This document shows, piece by piece, positions 52,250 to 61,243 of a stretch of DNA of 64,000 bases. The notes beneath the pieces are model-generated. The model ran no database searches and was not told the origin of the DNA. It saw nothing but the letters and a program-made list of their open reading frames with translations. Location: positions 248,001 to 312,000 of the forward strand of contig NZ_LQRT01000046.1 in NCBI RefSeq assembly GCF_001632745.1, in the 5' to 3' direction. The first letter of the stretch is position 1. Every line of letters starts with the position of its first letter. This DNA comes from Aquimarina aggregata. GTDB taxonomy: Bacteria; Bacteroidota; Bacteroidia; Flavobacteriales; Flavobacteriaceae. The position numbers and the translations under genes are program-made.

Positions 52250-53545
52250 ATGAATATTCCTTTCACTAATTTACCCAGATTAGTAATTATTGGTGGTGGT
52301 TTTGCCGGAGTTGCCTTAGCAAGAAAAATGATAAAAGAAGATGTGCAGCTTGTTGTTATAGACCGACATAATTATCATACCTTTCAACCTTTACTTTATC
52401 AAGTATCTACTGCATCTCTAGAACCCGATTCAATAGCCTATCCTTTACGTAAAATAGTTAAAAGAGGTAAGAATACCTATTTTAGAATGACCGAGGTAGA
52501 ATCTATCGAACCCGAAACGAAAAAAATACATACATCTATAGGGTCTATTAGTTATGATTATTTAGTAATCGCTACCGGAGCACGCACAAATTTCTTTGGT
52601 AACACCAATATTGAGAATAATGCAATGCGCATGAAAAACCTACCGCAAGCATTAAATTTACGTAGTTTGATGCTTGAAAACCTTGAGCAAGCTGTTATTA
52701 CTACTGATCCGGAAAAAAGAAAAGAATTATTAAGTTTTGTTTTAGCAGGTGCTGGTCCTACAGGAGTAGAATTGGCAGGTGGTATTGCCGAATTAAAACT
52801 AAATGTATTACCAAAAGACTATCCGGACATGGACTTTAGTGCAATGGAAATTCATTTGATAGAAGGTGCTAGTCGTGTATTACCACCTATGAGTGAGCAT
52901 GCTTCAAATAAAGCTTCAAAATTTTTATCAAAACTTGGGGTACATATTCATCTAAACACCCAAGTAACTAATTATGAAAATAATTTGGTTAGCACCAATA
53001 CTGATGTAACGTTAAAAACTGCCACCTTTATTTGGTCTGCTGGAGTTACTGGAGCTCCTGTTCAAGGAATTAATGCTTCTTCTATAATTCCTAGGGCTAA
53101 TCGATACAAAGTAAATGAGTTTAATCAAATAGAAGGTTATGATGATGTTTATGCGTTGGGTGATATTGCCTTAATGGAAACCAAAGACTATCCTAAAGGG
53201 CATCCTATGGTCGCACAACCTGCTATACAACAAGGAAGTCATCTCGCCAAAAACCTAAAACGCCATTTTAAAAATAAACCGATGACTCCCTTTAAATATT
53301 TTGATAAGGGATCTATGGCTACTATAGGTCGTAATAAAGCAGTCGTCGATTTAGGAAAATTTCGATTTGGTGGTTTTTTCGCTTGGTTTGTGTGGATGTT
53401 TATTCACTTATGGTTTTTGGTAGGTTTTAGAAATCGTTTTGTTACTTTCTTTAATTGGACCTATAATTACATCAACTATGATAAAGCAGCTCGATTAATC
53501 GTGAGGCCTTTTAAGAATAAAGATTATAGTCGAAAGAGAGTTTAA
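52250..53545 (+). CDS. ndh: Type II NADH:quinone oxidoreductase (NDH-2)
   Basis: The 431-residue protein has the N-terminal FAD dinucleotide motif VIIGGGFAGVALARKM and a second NAD motif FVLAGAGPTGVELAGGIAEL in the middle. The C-terminal part holds YALGDIA, where the FAD ring is held, and a hydrophobic membrane-binding segment GGFFAWFVWMFIHLWFLVGF. It oxidises NADH and passes electrons to menaquinone without pumping protons. The length fits the family. It ends two bases before the convergent GLPGLI gene. The gene symbol is by family similarity. Confidence 0.88.
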   Translation: MNIPFTNLPRLVIIGGGFAGVALARKMIKEDVQLVVIDRHNYHTFQPLLYQVSTASLEPDSIAYPLRKIVKRGKNTYFRMTEVESIEPETKKIHTSIGSISYDYLVIATGARTNFFGNTNIENNAMRMKNLPQALNLRSLMLENLEQAVITTDPEKRKELLSFVLAGAGPTGVELAGGIAELKLNVLPKDYPDMDFSAMEIHLIEGASRVLPPMSEHASNKASKFLSKLGVHIHLNTQVTNYENNLVSTNTDVTLKTATFIWSAGVTGAPVQGINASSIIPRANRYKVNEFNQIEGYDDVYALGDIALMETKDYPKGHPMVAQPAIQQGSHLAKNLKRHFKNKPMTPFKYFDKGSMATIGRNKAVVDLGKFRFGGFFAWFVWMFIHLWFLVGFRNRFVTFFNWTYNYINYDKAARLIVRPFKNKDYSRKRV

Positions 53546-53547
53546 TA

Positions 53548-54315
53548 CTAATCGATATTCATAAAGCCTGGACTAGGAAGATTTTCTCTAGCAATTTTTT
53601 CACCTTCTGATGGAGGTTTTACTTCATATCCATCAATGGTAAATGATATACTATCCAGAACAATTGTCGCTTTATCTTCTACGATCATAATAATTAGTCC
53701 TGGTAGCCCCCAATACCCTAAAGGTCCTGCTGTTGATGGTATATCTTTTGTAAACCAGACCTCTACCTTTTGGTTATGGTATTTGTACTTTTCAGAAGTG
53801 TTGACCAAAATCGCTTTTGTACATTTATAATCTTTTACTACTTTGGTTTCCCCTGTGATTTTCCAATTCATTGGAATCAAATTTTCAGAAATTATATAAT
53901 TCTTATCCGAAACAAAATCATTACTAACTCTGCTGTTAGCATCAAGATCCATATAAGTAGTAATCGGTTTATCCCTTCTCCAAGTTTGCCTTACTGTAAA
54001 AACTTCTCCCTTTTCTCCATAAGAAATAGCATTATTAATAGTAATATCTGATATTTCTTCCTCAGTATAATGAATAGATTTACTACCATTAATTCTTAAA
54101 ACACTCGTATACTCATAGTTAGAAAACTCTTTTCGGTAATTTTCTATCTTATCATTAATATGTTCTTTCTCCTCCTTCGTAAATTCTTTTTCATAAATAA
54201 AAGAATGTAGGTAATCATAAATTGCCGTTCTTTTTTCTTTATAATACACGGTCATTTCCTGGCTTTTCCCAGAAAAAGAAATTAAAAACACAATACAAAG
54301 TAATTTTATTTTCAT
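53548..54315 (-). CDS. GLPGLI family exported protein
   Basis: The 255-residue exported protein (signal MKIKLLCIVFLISFSGKSQ) contains the family hallmark GPLGYWGLPGLI near residue 205, preceded by KVEVWFTKDIPSTAGPLG. It belongs to the GLPGLI family (TIGR01200) of Bacteroidota, which often lies next to TonB-dependent receptors or outer-membrane proteins; its function is unknown. A second copy lies 149 bases upstream on the same strand. The stretch before WGLPGLI is a beta-rich outer-membrane or periplasmic type domain. Confidence 0.85.
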   Translation of the reverse strand: MKIKLLCIVFLISFSGKSQEMTVYYKEKRTAIYDYLHSFIYEKEFTKEEKEHINDKIENYRKEFSNYEYTSVLRINGSKSIHYTEEEISDITINNAISYGEKGEVFTVRQTWRRDKPITTYMDLDANSRVSNDFVSDKNYIISENLIPMNWKITGETKVVKDYKCTKAILVNTSEKYKYHNQKVEVWFTKDIPSTAGPLGYWGLPGLIIMIVEDKATIVLDSISFTIDGYEVKPPSEGEKIARENLPSPGFMNID

Positions 54316-54464
54316 ATTTAAAAATTAGTAATAGTTCACAAAATAAAACATTAAAAATGATAATTACTTTAATACTCGTTAAATAATTTACTAGTTAAAC
54401 CCTTTAACTCTTCTCAGGTAATTTTTAAAAAAAATAGATAGTTACTTTAAATTTATAATCTGGT

Positions 54465-55283
54465 TTAGTTTTCCATAAACTGTAACATAGGTAAATCATC
54501 GATATGATCTCTTGTCACTTTTTCTCCAACACTTGGTGGTTTTACTATAAAACCATCTAGATCGAACACAACTTTATCCAATAAAATATGTGTGGATCCA
54601 TTTTTAATTTCTAAGATAAGTCCCGGCAACCCCCAAAACCCTATTGGGCCAGATTTTATGGGAATATCTTCGGTATACCATACTTCTATTAGTTTTTGAT
54701 AAAGTTCTGTATCACGAGAAGTTATATATTCAGGTACTTCATTAGGGTTTTCTAGAACTGCTTTTTTACAAGAGTATCTTCCGATTGTTTTTTTTTCATT
54801 TTTAAAAATCCACTTTTGAGAAACCAGTTTCTCCTCGACTAAAAAATCCTTACCGTACGCATGCTCTGTAGACACTTTTAACTTAGCATCCAAATCCATA
54901 AAAGTAATTGTATGATCCCTTTGAGCAACTTCTCTAGAAATCACAGTCTTACCTTTTTCACCATATGCAATAGAACTATTTATAGTATCGTCCCATATTT
55001 TTTTTTGCGGATAATGAATAGATTTTTGTCCTTTAATTCTTAAAACACTAATATATTTAAATAACGAAAACTCCTTTTCATGTTCTTTGGCTTTTTCTTG
55101 CATTAGAGTACTCAATTCTTCTCCCCCAATAGCTTTGATTCTATATTGGCTATGTCTAAGTTTCTGGTAGTCAGACTTTCTTTTTTCCTTATAAAACACT
55201 GTTATTTCTTGCCCTGCACCGACAAATGACATCAATAAAAAAAATAACAATAAATTGATTTTTAGAGATTTAACCATGATCAC
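54465..55283 (-). CDS. GLPGLI family exported protein (second copy)
   Basis: The 272-residue protein has a signal peptide (IMVKSLKINLLLFFLLMSFV) and the family hallmark GPIGFWGLPGLILEI near residue 222. It aligns along its length with the downstream copy, sharing segments such as ISVLRIKGQKSIHYPQKK and TINSSIAYGEKGK. The two are therefore tandem paralogs with moderate divergence. It is divergent from the TonB-dependent receptor at 55483, across a 199-base region that should hold both promoters, consistent with a role tied to the outer membrane. Confidence 0.85.
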   Translation of the reverse strand: MIMVKSLKINLLLFFLLMSFVGAGQEITVFYKEKRKSDYQKLRHSQYRIKAIGGEELSTLMQEKAKEHEKEFSLFKYISVLRIKGQKSIHYPQKKIWDDTINSSIAYGEKGKTVISREVAQRDHTITFMDLDAKLKVSTEHAYGKDFLVEEKLVSQKWIFKNEKKTIGRYSCKKAVLENPNEVPEYITSRDTELYQKLIEVWYTEDIPIKSGPIGFWGLPGLILEIKNGSTHILLDKVVFDLDGFIVKPPSVGEKVTRDHIDDLPMLQFMEN

Positions 55284-55482
55284 CTATTTAACTTTTATTT
55301 TAAACTAAAAAACTAGTTAAATATACCATCTTTTCAACTAAAGACTTAGTTAAAATTAATTTTTATTTCACAAACCCACTTTTGCAATCCATCCATGTTT
55401 TTCTACAATTCGGTATATTTCAATTTCTGTTCTTCTTCATTTACAAGACTTTTGACTCATCAATCAATACAAATTCATATCG

Positions 55483-57636
55483 ATGAGACGAACATTAACT
55501 TTAGCTTTTACCCTATTTACATTGCTTTCAAATGCGCAAACAACTATAACAGGAAACGTAATTGATCCTTCTGGAACGCCAATTCAAGGAGCTAATATTT
55601 ACCTAGATGGCACATATGATGGTGCTTCTTCTGATGAAAATGGATCATTTTCATTTGCCACTACAGAAACAGGAATTCAAACATTAATTATCTCCTTTCT
55701 TTCATTTGAAACATTTTACTTGACAACAGAGCTTACCAAAATGTCTCCTTTAGCAATCACTCTAAAAGAAGATGTTAATTCGTTAGGAAGTGTAATCCTA
55801 AATGCTGGAACATTTGCTGCAGGAGATAATAGTAAGGCATCTGTTCTTACTCCTTTAGATATTGTAACTACTGCCGGTTCCAACGGTGATTATATTGCAG
55901 CCCTACAAACATTATCAGGAACATCTAATGTAGCCGAAGATGGTCGACTTTTTGTTCGAGGTGGAGATGCCAATGAAACCAACGTTTATATTGATGGGTT
56001 ACGGGTTTTTCAACCATTTTCGGCAACTGCTAATAACATTCCTACTCGCGGACGTTTTTCTTCGTTTCTTTTTGAAGGAACCAATTTTTCAACCGGAGGT
56101 TACTCTGCAGAGTACGGAGATGCGCTCTCTAGTGTTTTACTACTAAATACAATTGATGAACCTGATCAGGAAAAAACAGATCTTCAATTTATCAATGTTG
56201 GCCTAGGTCTTGGTAACACACAAAAATGGAAAAAAAACTCACTAAGTGTTAATGCATTCTACGTCAATTTAAAACCATATCAAGATATTATTGAGCAGCG
56301 TGTAGATTGGATAAAACCATTTGAATCTTTAACCGGTGAAGCTGTATACAGACATCATTTTAAATCTGGTACACTAAAGGTTTATGGAGGACTTACTTAT
56401 ACTGATTTTAAACTTATACAAGAAGATATTAATACTCCCGAAGGGATCAACCTTAATCTTAAAAATCGTAATTTATATCTAAATACGTCATACAAGGGAT
56501 CTTTAGGTAATGATTGGACAATAACAGCAGGAACAAGCTTTGCTAATGATCATAATGACATCTTATTTGTCACTACAGATGTAACTAATAATGAAAATAG
56601 TTTTCATGGGAAATTAAAGTTAAGAAAACGGTTTAGCAATAGGTTTAAACTAAATTTTGGTGCAGAACAATTTTTAACTTCTTTCTCTGAAGAAACAGAA
56701 AATCCTGATTTTGGTGCTTTTCAAACATCTTACGATAATAATAGTACAGCTCTTTACACCGAAGCCAATATATTTTTTAGCAAAAAACTGGCACTACAAA
56801 CCGGTATTAGAGGAGTTCATAATACATTATTAAAGTATACAAAAATTTCGCCAAGAGCCTCCTTAGCCTATAAAACCACATCCAAATCACAAGTATCATT
56901 AGCTTATGGCGACTTTTATCAAGCTCCGCAGCAAGAAGTCCTAAAATATAATTTTGATTTAGAACCTGAAAAATCATCGCATTATATCTTAAACTATTTA
57001 TATCAAAACAATGGTAGAACTTTTAGAGCAGAAGGGTATTATAAATCGTACGACGGACTTATTAAATACGATACAAACTCTCCTATGTTTAATAGCGTAT
57101 TTAATAACAATGGAGATGGTTATGCCACCGGTATCGACATCTTTTGGCGTGATAACAAGTCAATAAAAGATCTTGATTACTGGGTAAGTTACTCATATCT
57201 GGACACAAAAAGAGATTATAGAAATTATCCGGATCGTGCTACACCAAATTTTGCCGCGAAACATAACCTTTCACTTGTTACAAAATATTGGATTGGTGAT
57301 TGGAAATCTTTGTTAAGCACAACATACAACTTTGGTTCGGGCAGACCATATAATAATCCAAATGAAACTCTCTTTCAAAATCAAAAAACAAGAACGTTTA
57401 ACACACTCAATTTTAGTTGGGCCTATTTAATAAGTCAACAGAAAATTCTTTATTTCTCTGTTTCCAACGCTCTCGGCTTTGATAATGTTTTTAACTATCA
57501 ATACGCTAATACTCCTGACTCTAATGGAACTTTTTCAAGAAGAGCGATTAGACCAACGGCAGATCGGTTTTTTATTCTGGGCTTCTTCTGGACTATAAGC
57601 GATAACAAAACAGATAATCAATTAGATAATTTATAA
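55483..57636 (+). CDS. TonB-dependent receptor with carboxypeptidase-like N-terminal domain
   Basis: The 717-residue outer-membrane protein has a signal peptide (RTLTLAFTLFTLLSNAQ), a CarboxypepD_reg-like domain (about 20-103, TITGNVIDPSGTPIQGANIY), a plug domain (about 110-220, with LFVRGGDANETNVYIDGLRV) and a barrel to the C-terminus with many repeated aromatic strands. It lacks a T9SS tail. It should import a bulky nutrient or siderophore-like compound using TonB energy; the ligand is not readable from sequence. It is shorter than SusC receptors and no SusD follows, so a polysaccharide transporter is unlikely. It heads a run of co-oriented genes. Confidence 0.9.
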   Translation: MRRTLTLAFTLFTLLSNAQTTITGNVIDPSGTPIQGANIYLDGTYDGASSDENGSFSFATTETGIQTLIISFLSFETFYLTTELTKMSPLAITLKEDVNSLGSVILNAGTFAAGDNSKASVLTPLDIVTTAGSNGDYIAALQTLSGTSNVAEDGRLFVRGGDANETNVYIDGLRVFQPFSATANNIPTRGRFSSFLFEGTNFSTGGYSAEYGDALSSVLLLNTIDEPDQEKTDLQFINVGLGLGNTQKWKKNSLSVNAFYVNLKPYQDIIEQRVDWIKPFESLTGEAVYRHHFKSGTLKVYGGLTYTDFKLIQEDINTPEGINLNLKNRNLYLNTSYKGSLGNDWTITAGTSFANDHNDILFVTTDVTNNENSFHGKLKLRKRFSNRFKLNFGAEQFLTSFSEETENPDFGAFQTSYDNNSTALYTEANIFFSKKLALQTGIRGVHNTLLKYTKISPRASLAYKTTSKSQVSLAYGDFYQAPQQEVLKYNFDLEPEKSSHYILNYLYQNNGRTFRAEGYYKSYDGLIKYDTNSPMFNSVFNNNGDGYATGIDIFWRDNKSIKDLDYWVSYSYLDTKRDYRNYPDRATPNFAAKHNLSLVTKYWIGDWKSLLSTTYNFGSGRPYNNPNETLFQNQKTRTFNTLNFSWAYLISQQKILYFSVSNALGFDNVFNYQYANTPDSNGTFSRRAIRPTADRFFILGFFWTISDNKTDNQLDNL

Positions 57637-57654
57637 CCTTAAAATTAAACAAAT

Positions 57655-58077
57655 ATGAAAACCAGAACACTAATTTTTCTTCTTACTGTCTTAGTAAGTT
57701 TTCAAACAATTACAGCTCAAAAATCAAAAAGCAATATTGCAGTTACCATCACTAATATAGACTCTGCTGATGGCACTATAAAAGTTGGTTTATACAAACA
57801 AAAAGAGAATTTTCTAAAACAACCATATAAGGCGCTTAGTATTAAAGCAAAAAAGGGAAAAGTACACGTAGTATTTGAAAACATACAACAGGGAGAATAT
57901 GCAATTTCTTTATATCATGATGAAGACGACAATCAAAAACTAAATACAATTATAGGTATCCCAACAGAACCTTATGGCACAAGTAATAATGCTAAAGGTA
58001 AGTTTGGACCTCCAAAATGGGAAGATGCTAAATTTACATTATCTGACAAAAATGTAGAACAATCGATACAATTATAA
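57655..58077 (+). CDS. DUF2141 exported protein
   Basis: The 140-residue exported protein (signal MKTRTLIFLLTVLVSFQTIT) matches DUF2141, with NIAVTITNIDSADGTIKVGL at the start, VVFENIQQGEYAISLYHDED in the middle and YGTSNNAKGKFGPPKWEDAK near the end. The fold is a small beta-sandwich of unknown function. It starts 18 bases after the TonB receptor stop, so it is very likely co-transcribed and may act with the receptor at the cell surface or in the periplasm. Confidence 0.88.
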   Translation: MKTRTLIFLLTVLVSFQTITAQKSKSNIAVTITNIDSADGTIKVGLYKQKENFLKQPYKALSIKAKKGKVHVVFENIQQGEYAISLYHDEDDNQKLNTIIGIPTEPYGTSNNAKGKFGPPKWEDAKFTLSDKNVEQSIQL

Positions 58078-58215
58078 CAGTGTAATAGTGACTATTTTGA
58101 TAAACCGTAGCATAATTACAGTTCATCTAAAAAAAAATACACTTCGGTCAGAAATACTATAAAACTCGCATCTTATACATGACCTTTATACTATAAAACT
58201 AAAACAAAACTAATT

Positions 58216-58839
58216 ATGAAAACAATATTAATCCTTCTAACGTTTTTTACGTTTACAACAATAACCTCACAAAATTCCTATGAAAAAGGAATGTCAAAGG
58301 CTTTTGAATTATGGGGAAGTCAAAAACCGGATGAAGCAATTAACCTTTTTGAACGTATTGCCAAGGCAGAAAAAGAAAATTGGATTCCATATTATTACGC
58401 AGCGCAAGTTCATATCATAACTACCTTTGGAATTAAGGATGCAGAAGAAATAGAGTCTCGGTTAAAAAAGGGGCAAGATTTTCTAAACGAAGCCAGAACA
58501 TTCTCAAAAGATAATGCAGAAATTTTAATTATGGAAGCCATGCTAAATACTGCTTATGTAGCCTACAACCCATCCGTTTATGGTATGACACATTCTGCCA
58601 AAGTTGAAGAATTATACCAAAGAGCTAAAAAGTTGGATCCCGAGAACCCTAGAGCAACTTTAAATCACGCAGAATGGAAAATGGGAAGCGCCAAATTTTG
58701 GGGTAAAGACCCTAAAGCCTTTTGTCCCGAAGTAGAAAAAGCTATCTTGTACTTTGAAAAAGAAGCAAATAACAATATCCCTTTTTATCCGAAATGGGGT
58801 ATGGATCAAGTGACTAGAATTCAGCAGAATTGCAAATAG
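58216..58839 (+). CDS. Exported TPR-like helical protein
   Basis: The 207-residue exported protein (signal MKTILILLTFFTFTTITS) is all helical. It has paired helices characteristic of short tetratricopeptide repeats, such as KPDEAINLFERIAKAEKENW, SRLKKGQDFLNEARTFSKDN and RAKKLDPENPRATLNHAEW. It stands 138 bases after the DUF2141 gene and 35 bases before the LytS kinase gene. It may be a periplasmic partner of the signalling system or of the receptor; no direct indication exists beyond location. Confidence 0.78.
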   Translation: MKTILILLTFFTFTTITSQNSYEKGMSKAFELWGSQKPDEAINLFERIAKAEKENWIPYYYAAQVHIITTFGIKDAEEIESRLKKGQDFLNEARTFSKDNAEILIMEAMLNTAYVAYNPSVYGMTHSAKVEELYQRAKKLDPENPRATLNHAEWKMGSAKFWGKDPKAFCPEVEKAILYFEKEANNNIPFYPKWGMDQVTRIQQNCK

Positions 58840-58874
58840 AAAATAACATTTAAGACAAATACCCAATAAATTAC

Positions 58875-60239
58875 ATGAATGTAGGTATCCTAAAATTAGC
58901 GAAAATAAGTATCATTATTGCCATAATTATAGATCTGGTATTTATCTTATTTAGAATAGGTACACCTATAACTTGGTTAGGGGAACTAGAAAACTTATCA
59001 ATACATTTTATGTTTTCTTTTGCATTAACCTCTGTAAATGGCTATTTCTTTTATTTTTTGGATCGTTGGTATACATGGGAAAAACACCCGAAAAAAAAAT
59101 TATGGTATGGCGCCATAGGATCCATTATACTAACAATGATAACCTTAGCAATAGTACGACTACTATTAATCGTAGGTATTTATGGAAAACCTTTTAATAA
59201 GTTTATAAAAGATGAAAAATTAGATTTTTACATTATAGGATTTGTCATCACATTGGTTGCATCACTTTTTTTTCATGCATTTTACTTCTTTAAAGAGTTA
59301 CAAAAGCAAAAAATAACAGAGCAAAAAATCATTGCGGGTACCGCTTCTGCAAAGTTTGCCGCTTTAAAAAATCAATTAGACCCACACTTTTTGTTTAATA
59401 GCCTAAATGTGCTAACCTCTCTTATCGAAGAAAATCCAAGGATGGCACAGAAGTTTACTACTTCATTATCCAAAGTATATCGTTATGTATTAGAACAAAA
59501 GGATAAAGAATTAGTAACTGTTGATGAAGAATTAAAATTTGCAAGAACGTATATGACATTAATACAATTACGATTTGAGGACAGTATTGTATTTGACATA
59601 CCCGACAAAGCCACTAATGCTGATGCTAAAGTAGTACCATTGTCACTTCAAATTTTACTAGAAAATACGGTAAAACACAATGTCGTAATGCCAGAGAGAC
59701 CTTTGCACATTAAGATCTACGAAAAAGATAATTTTTTAGTGGTAGAAAACAACCTTCAACCTAAAGAAGTTATCAAACAAAGTAGCGGTGTAGGATTAGG
59801 AAATGTAATGCAGCGATACGCATTACTCACTAAAAGAAAATTTTCAGTATACAAAACGGAAGATGCCTTTATAGCAGAACTTCCCATATTAACTAAAAAA
59901 ATAAAATTCGCAGATATGCAAGTTTCACAGACCATACAAGATATAGAAATGGCAAAAAGTTTAAAATATGAACGTGCCAAAGAACAAGTTAAAAAAATGA
60001 AAGAATTTTATGGAAACCTGATAGCATTTTGTATTGTTATTCCATTCTTGGCTTTCTTGAATTATTATACAACTAGCTTTAGATTTCCATGGGTACTATT
60101 TCCAATTGCAGGATGGGGAATTGGATTAGTATTTCATTATGCTGAAGCCTATGACAGACACCCCATTTTTGGAAAAGATTGGGAAAAGAGAAAAATAAAG
60201 AAATATATGGACGAATCTAAAAACTTTTATAATGAATAA
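58875..60239 (+). CDS. LytS-type sensor histidine kinase with C-terminal 2TM domain
   Basis: The 454-residue protein has four N-terminal membrane helices (about 8-140), then the His_kinase domain with the phospho-acceptor H171 in DPHFLFNSLN. The ATP-binding part has LLENTVKHNV (N box) and SSGVGLGNVMQRY (G box). After the kinase, at about 355-454, there is a 2TM domain (YERAKEQVKKMKEFYGNLIA, then WGIGLVFHYAEAYDRHPIFG) that matches the three small proteins encoded next. This extra membrane domain is unusual for a LytS kinase. The gene overlaps the first 2TM gene by 8 bases, so the group is one message. Confidence 0.9.
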   Translation: MNVGILKLAKISIIIAIIIDLVFILFRIGTPITWLGELENLSIHFMFSFALTSVNGYFFYFLDRWYTWEKHPKKKLWYGAIGSIILTMITLAIVRLLLIVGIYGKPFNKFIKDEKLDFYIIGFVITLVASLFFHAFYFFKELQKQKITEQKIIAGTASAKFAALKNQLDPHFLFNSLNVLTSLIEENPRMAQKFTTSLSKVYRYVLEQKDKELVTVDEELKFARTYMTLIQLRFEDSIVFDIPDKATNADAKVVPLSLQILLENTVKHNVVMPERPLHIKIYEKDNFLVVENNLQPKEVIKQSSGVGLGNVMQRYALLTKRKFSVYKTEDAFIAELPILTKKIKFADMQVSQTIQDIEMAKSLKYERAKEQVKKMKEFYGNLIAFCIVIPFLAFLNYYTTSFRFPWVLFPIAGWGIGLVFHYAEAYDRHPIFGKDWEKRKIKKYMDESKNFYNE

Positions 60240-60549
60240 TTTAGAAGAAAAACGCGTATATGAATCTGCCAAGAAAAGATTAAAAGAAGAAAAAGGTTTT
60301 TATGTACATGTTGGTGTATATATTACAATTAACATAGTTAGTTTCATCTTTTTTATGACTGCGTTTGATACTGATTTTCCTTGGGTATTTTGGGTTAATG
60401 CACTTAGACCCTTATTATGGGGACTAGGATTGTTAGGTCATGGTCTTTGGACATTCAGAAGAAATATTAAGTGGTTTAAGAACTCAATATATAGTAAACA
60501 ATGGGAAGAGCGCAAGATTAAAGAACTCATGAAAGATGAAGATTTTTAA
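60232..60549 (+). CDS. 2TM domain protein (first of three)
   Basis: The 105-residue membrane protein has the 2TM pattern: a charged head (RVYESAKKRLKEEKGFYVHV), two membrane helices (VYITINIVSFIFFMTAF and LRPLLWGLGLLGHGLWTF) and a charged tail ending EERKIKELMKDEDF. It overlaps the kinase gene by 8 bases, so translation is coupled. It shares the layout with the kinase C-terminus and with the next two proteins and may be a free copy of the kinase's membrane module. Confidence 0.88.
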   Translation: MNNLEEKRVYESAKKRLKEEKGFYVHVGVYITINIVSFIFFMTAFDTDFPWVFWVNALRPLLWGLGLLGHGLWTFRRNIKWFKNSIYSKQWEERKIKELMKDEDF

Positions 60550-60566
60550 CTTTTAAAGCTATTACA

Positions 60567-60866
60567 ATGGAAAACTTTGAACAACAACGATACGAAAAAG
60601 CAAAAAAAAGAGTAGAAAGAGAAAAAGGCTTTTATACACACTTTACAATCTATTTAGCAATTAACCTGATATTACTAATTATTAATTCTAATTTTTTGAA
60701 TGAAGGATTTAGTAATTTCTCACAATGGTGGTTATACATTACACCAATATCATGGGGAATAGGCCTATTGTTTCACGGGCTATCAGTTTTTGCTAAAACC
60801 CCTATATTTAATAAAAAGTGGGAAGAAAAAAAGATTAAAGAGTTAATGGATAAAGATGAGTTTTAA
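60567..60866 (+). CDS. 2TM domain protein (second of three)
   Basis: The 99-residue protein has the same head-two helices-tail layout: RYEKAKKRVEREKGFYTHFT, then IYLAINLILLIINSNFL, WLYITPISWGIGLLFHGL and EEKKIKELMDKDEF. The start lies 17 bases after the previous gene. Identity to the first copy is clear in the charged ends and in GxGLLxHGL, indicating a tandem duplication. It has no catalytic residues. Confidence 0.88.
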   Translation: MENFEQQRYEKAKKRVEREKGFYTHFTIYLAINLILLIINSNFLNEGFSNFSQWWLYITPISWGIGLLFHGLSVFAKTPIFNKKWEEKKIKELMDKDEF

Positions 60867-60884
60867 ACTTTAAAACATGAGGTT

Positions 60885-61199
60885 ATGAGAAATTTTGAAG
60901 AACAAAAACGATATGAGCGTGCTAAAGATCGCGTAATAGAAATAAAGAAATTTTATAATAATTTGATTTCTTATATATTAATAATTGGTTTTTTAGCAGG
61001 AGTAAATTATTATTCAAGCGGAGAAAACTGGGATCACCCTTGGTTTCTCTGGGCTGCACTGGGTTGGGGAATTGGTCTAACTATTCATGCCATAAAAGCT
61101 TTTAGAGTTAATCCTATGTTTAATAAAGATTGGGAAGAACGTAAGATTAGAAAATATATGGAAGAAGAACAAGATAATCAAAAACAACTTTGGGAATAA
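60885..61199 (+). CDS. 2TM domain protein (third of three)
   Basis: The 104-residue protein begins MRNFEEQKRYERAKDRVIEI and has two membrane helices (LISYILIIGFLAGVNYYSSG and LWAALGWGIGLTIHAIKAF). It ends in a charged tail with EERKIRKYMEEEQ. Its YERAKDRVIEIKKFYNNLI segment and the GWGIG stretch resemble the kinase's C-terminal domain more closely than the other two copies, so this may be the direct sibling of the fused domain. It lies 18 bases after the second copy and 44 bases before the LytTR gene. Confidence 0.88.
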   Translation: MRNFEEQKRYERAKDRVIEIKKFYNNLISYILIIGFLAGVNYYSSGENWDHPWFLWAALGWGIGLTIHAIKAFRVNPMFNKDWEERKIRKYMEEEQDNQKQLWE

Positions 61200-61243
61200 A
61201 ACAAACCATTACTTAATTTAATAAAAACAATGCATATATACTT

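Noticed and set aside
53545..53548. Two-base gap between NDH-2 and GLPGLI considered for a hidden terminator
   Set aside because: The genes converge with no hairpin at their ends; nothing to annotate.
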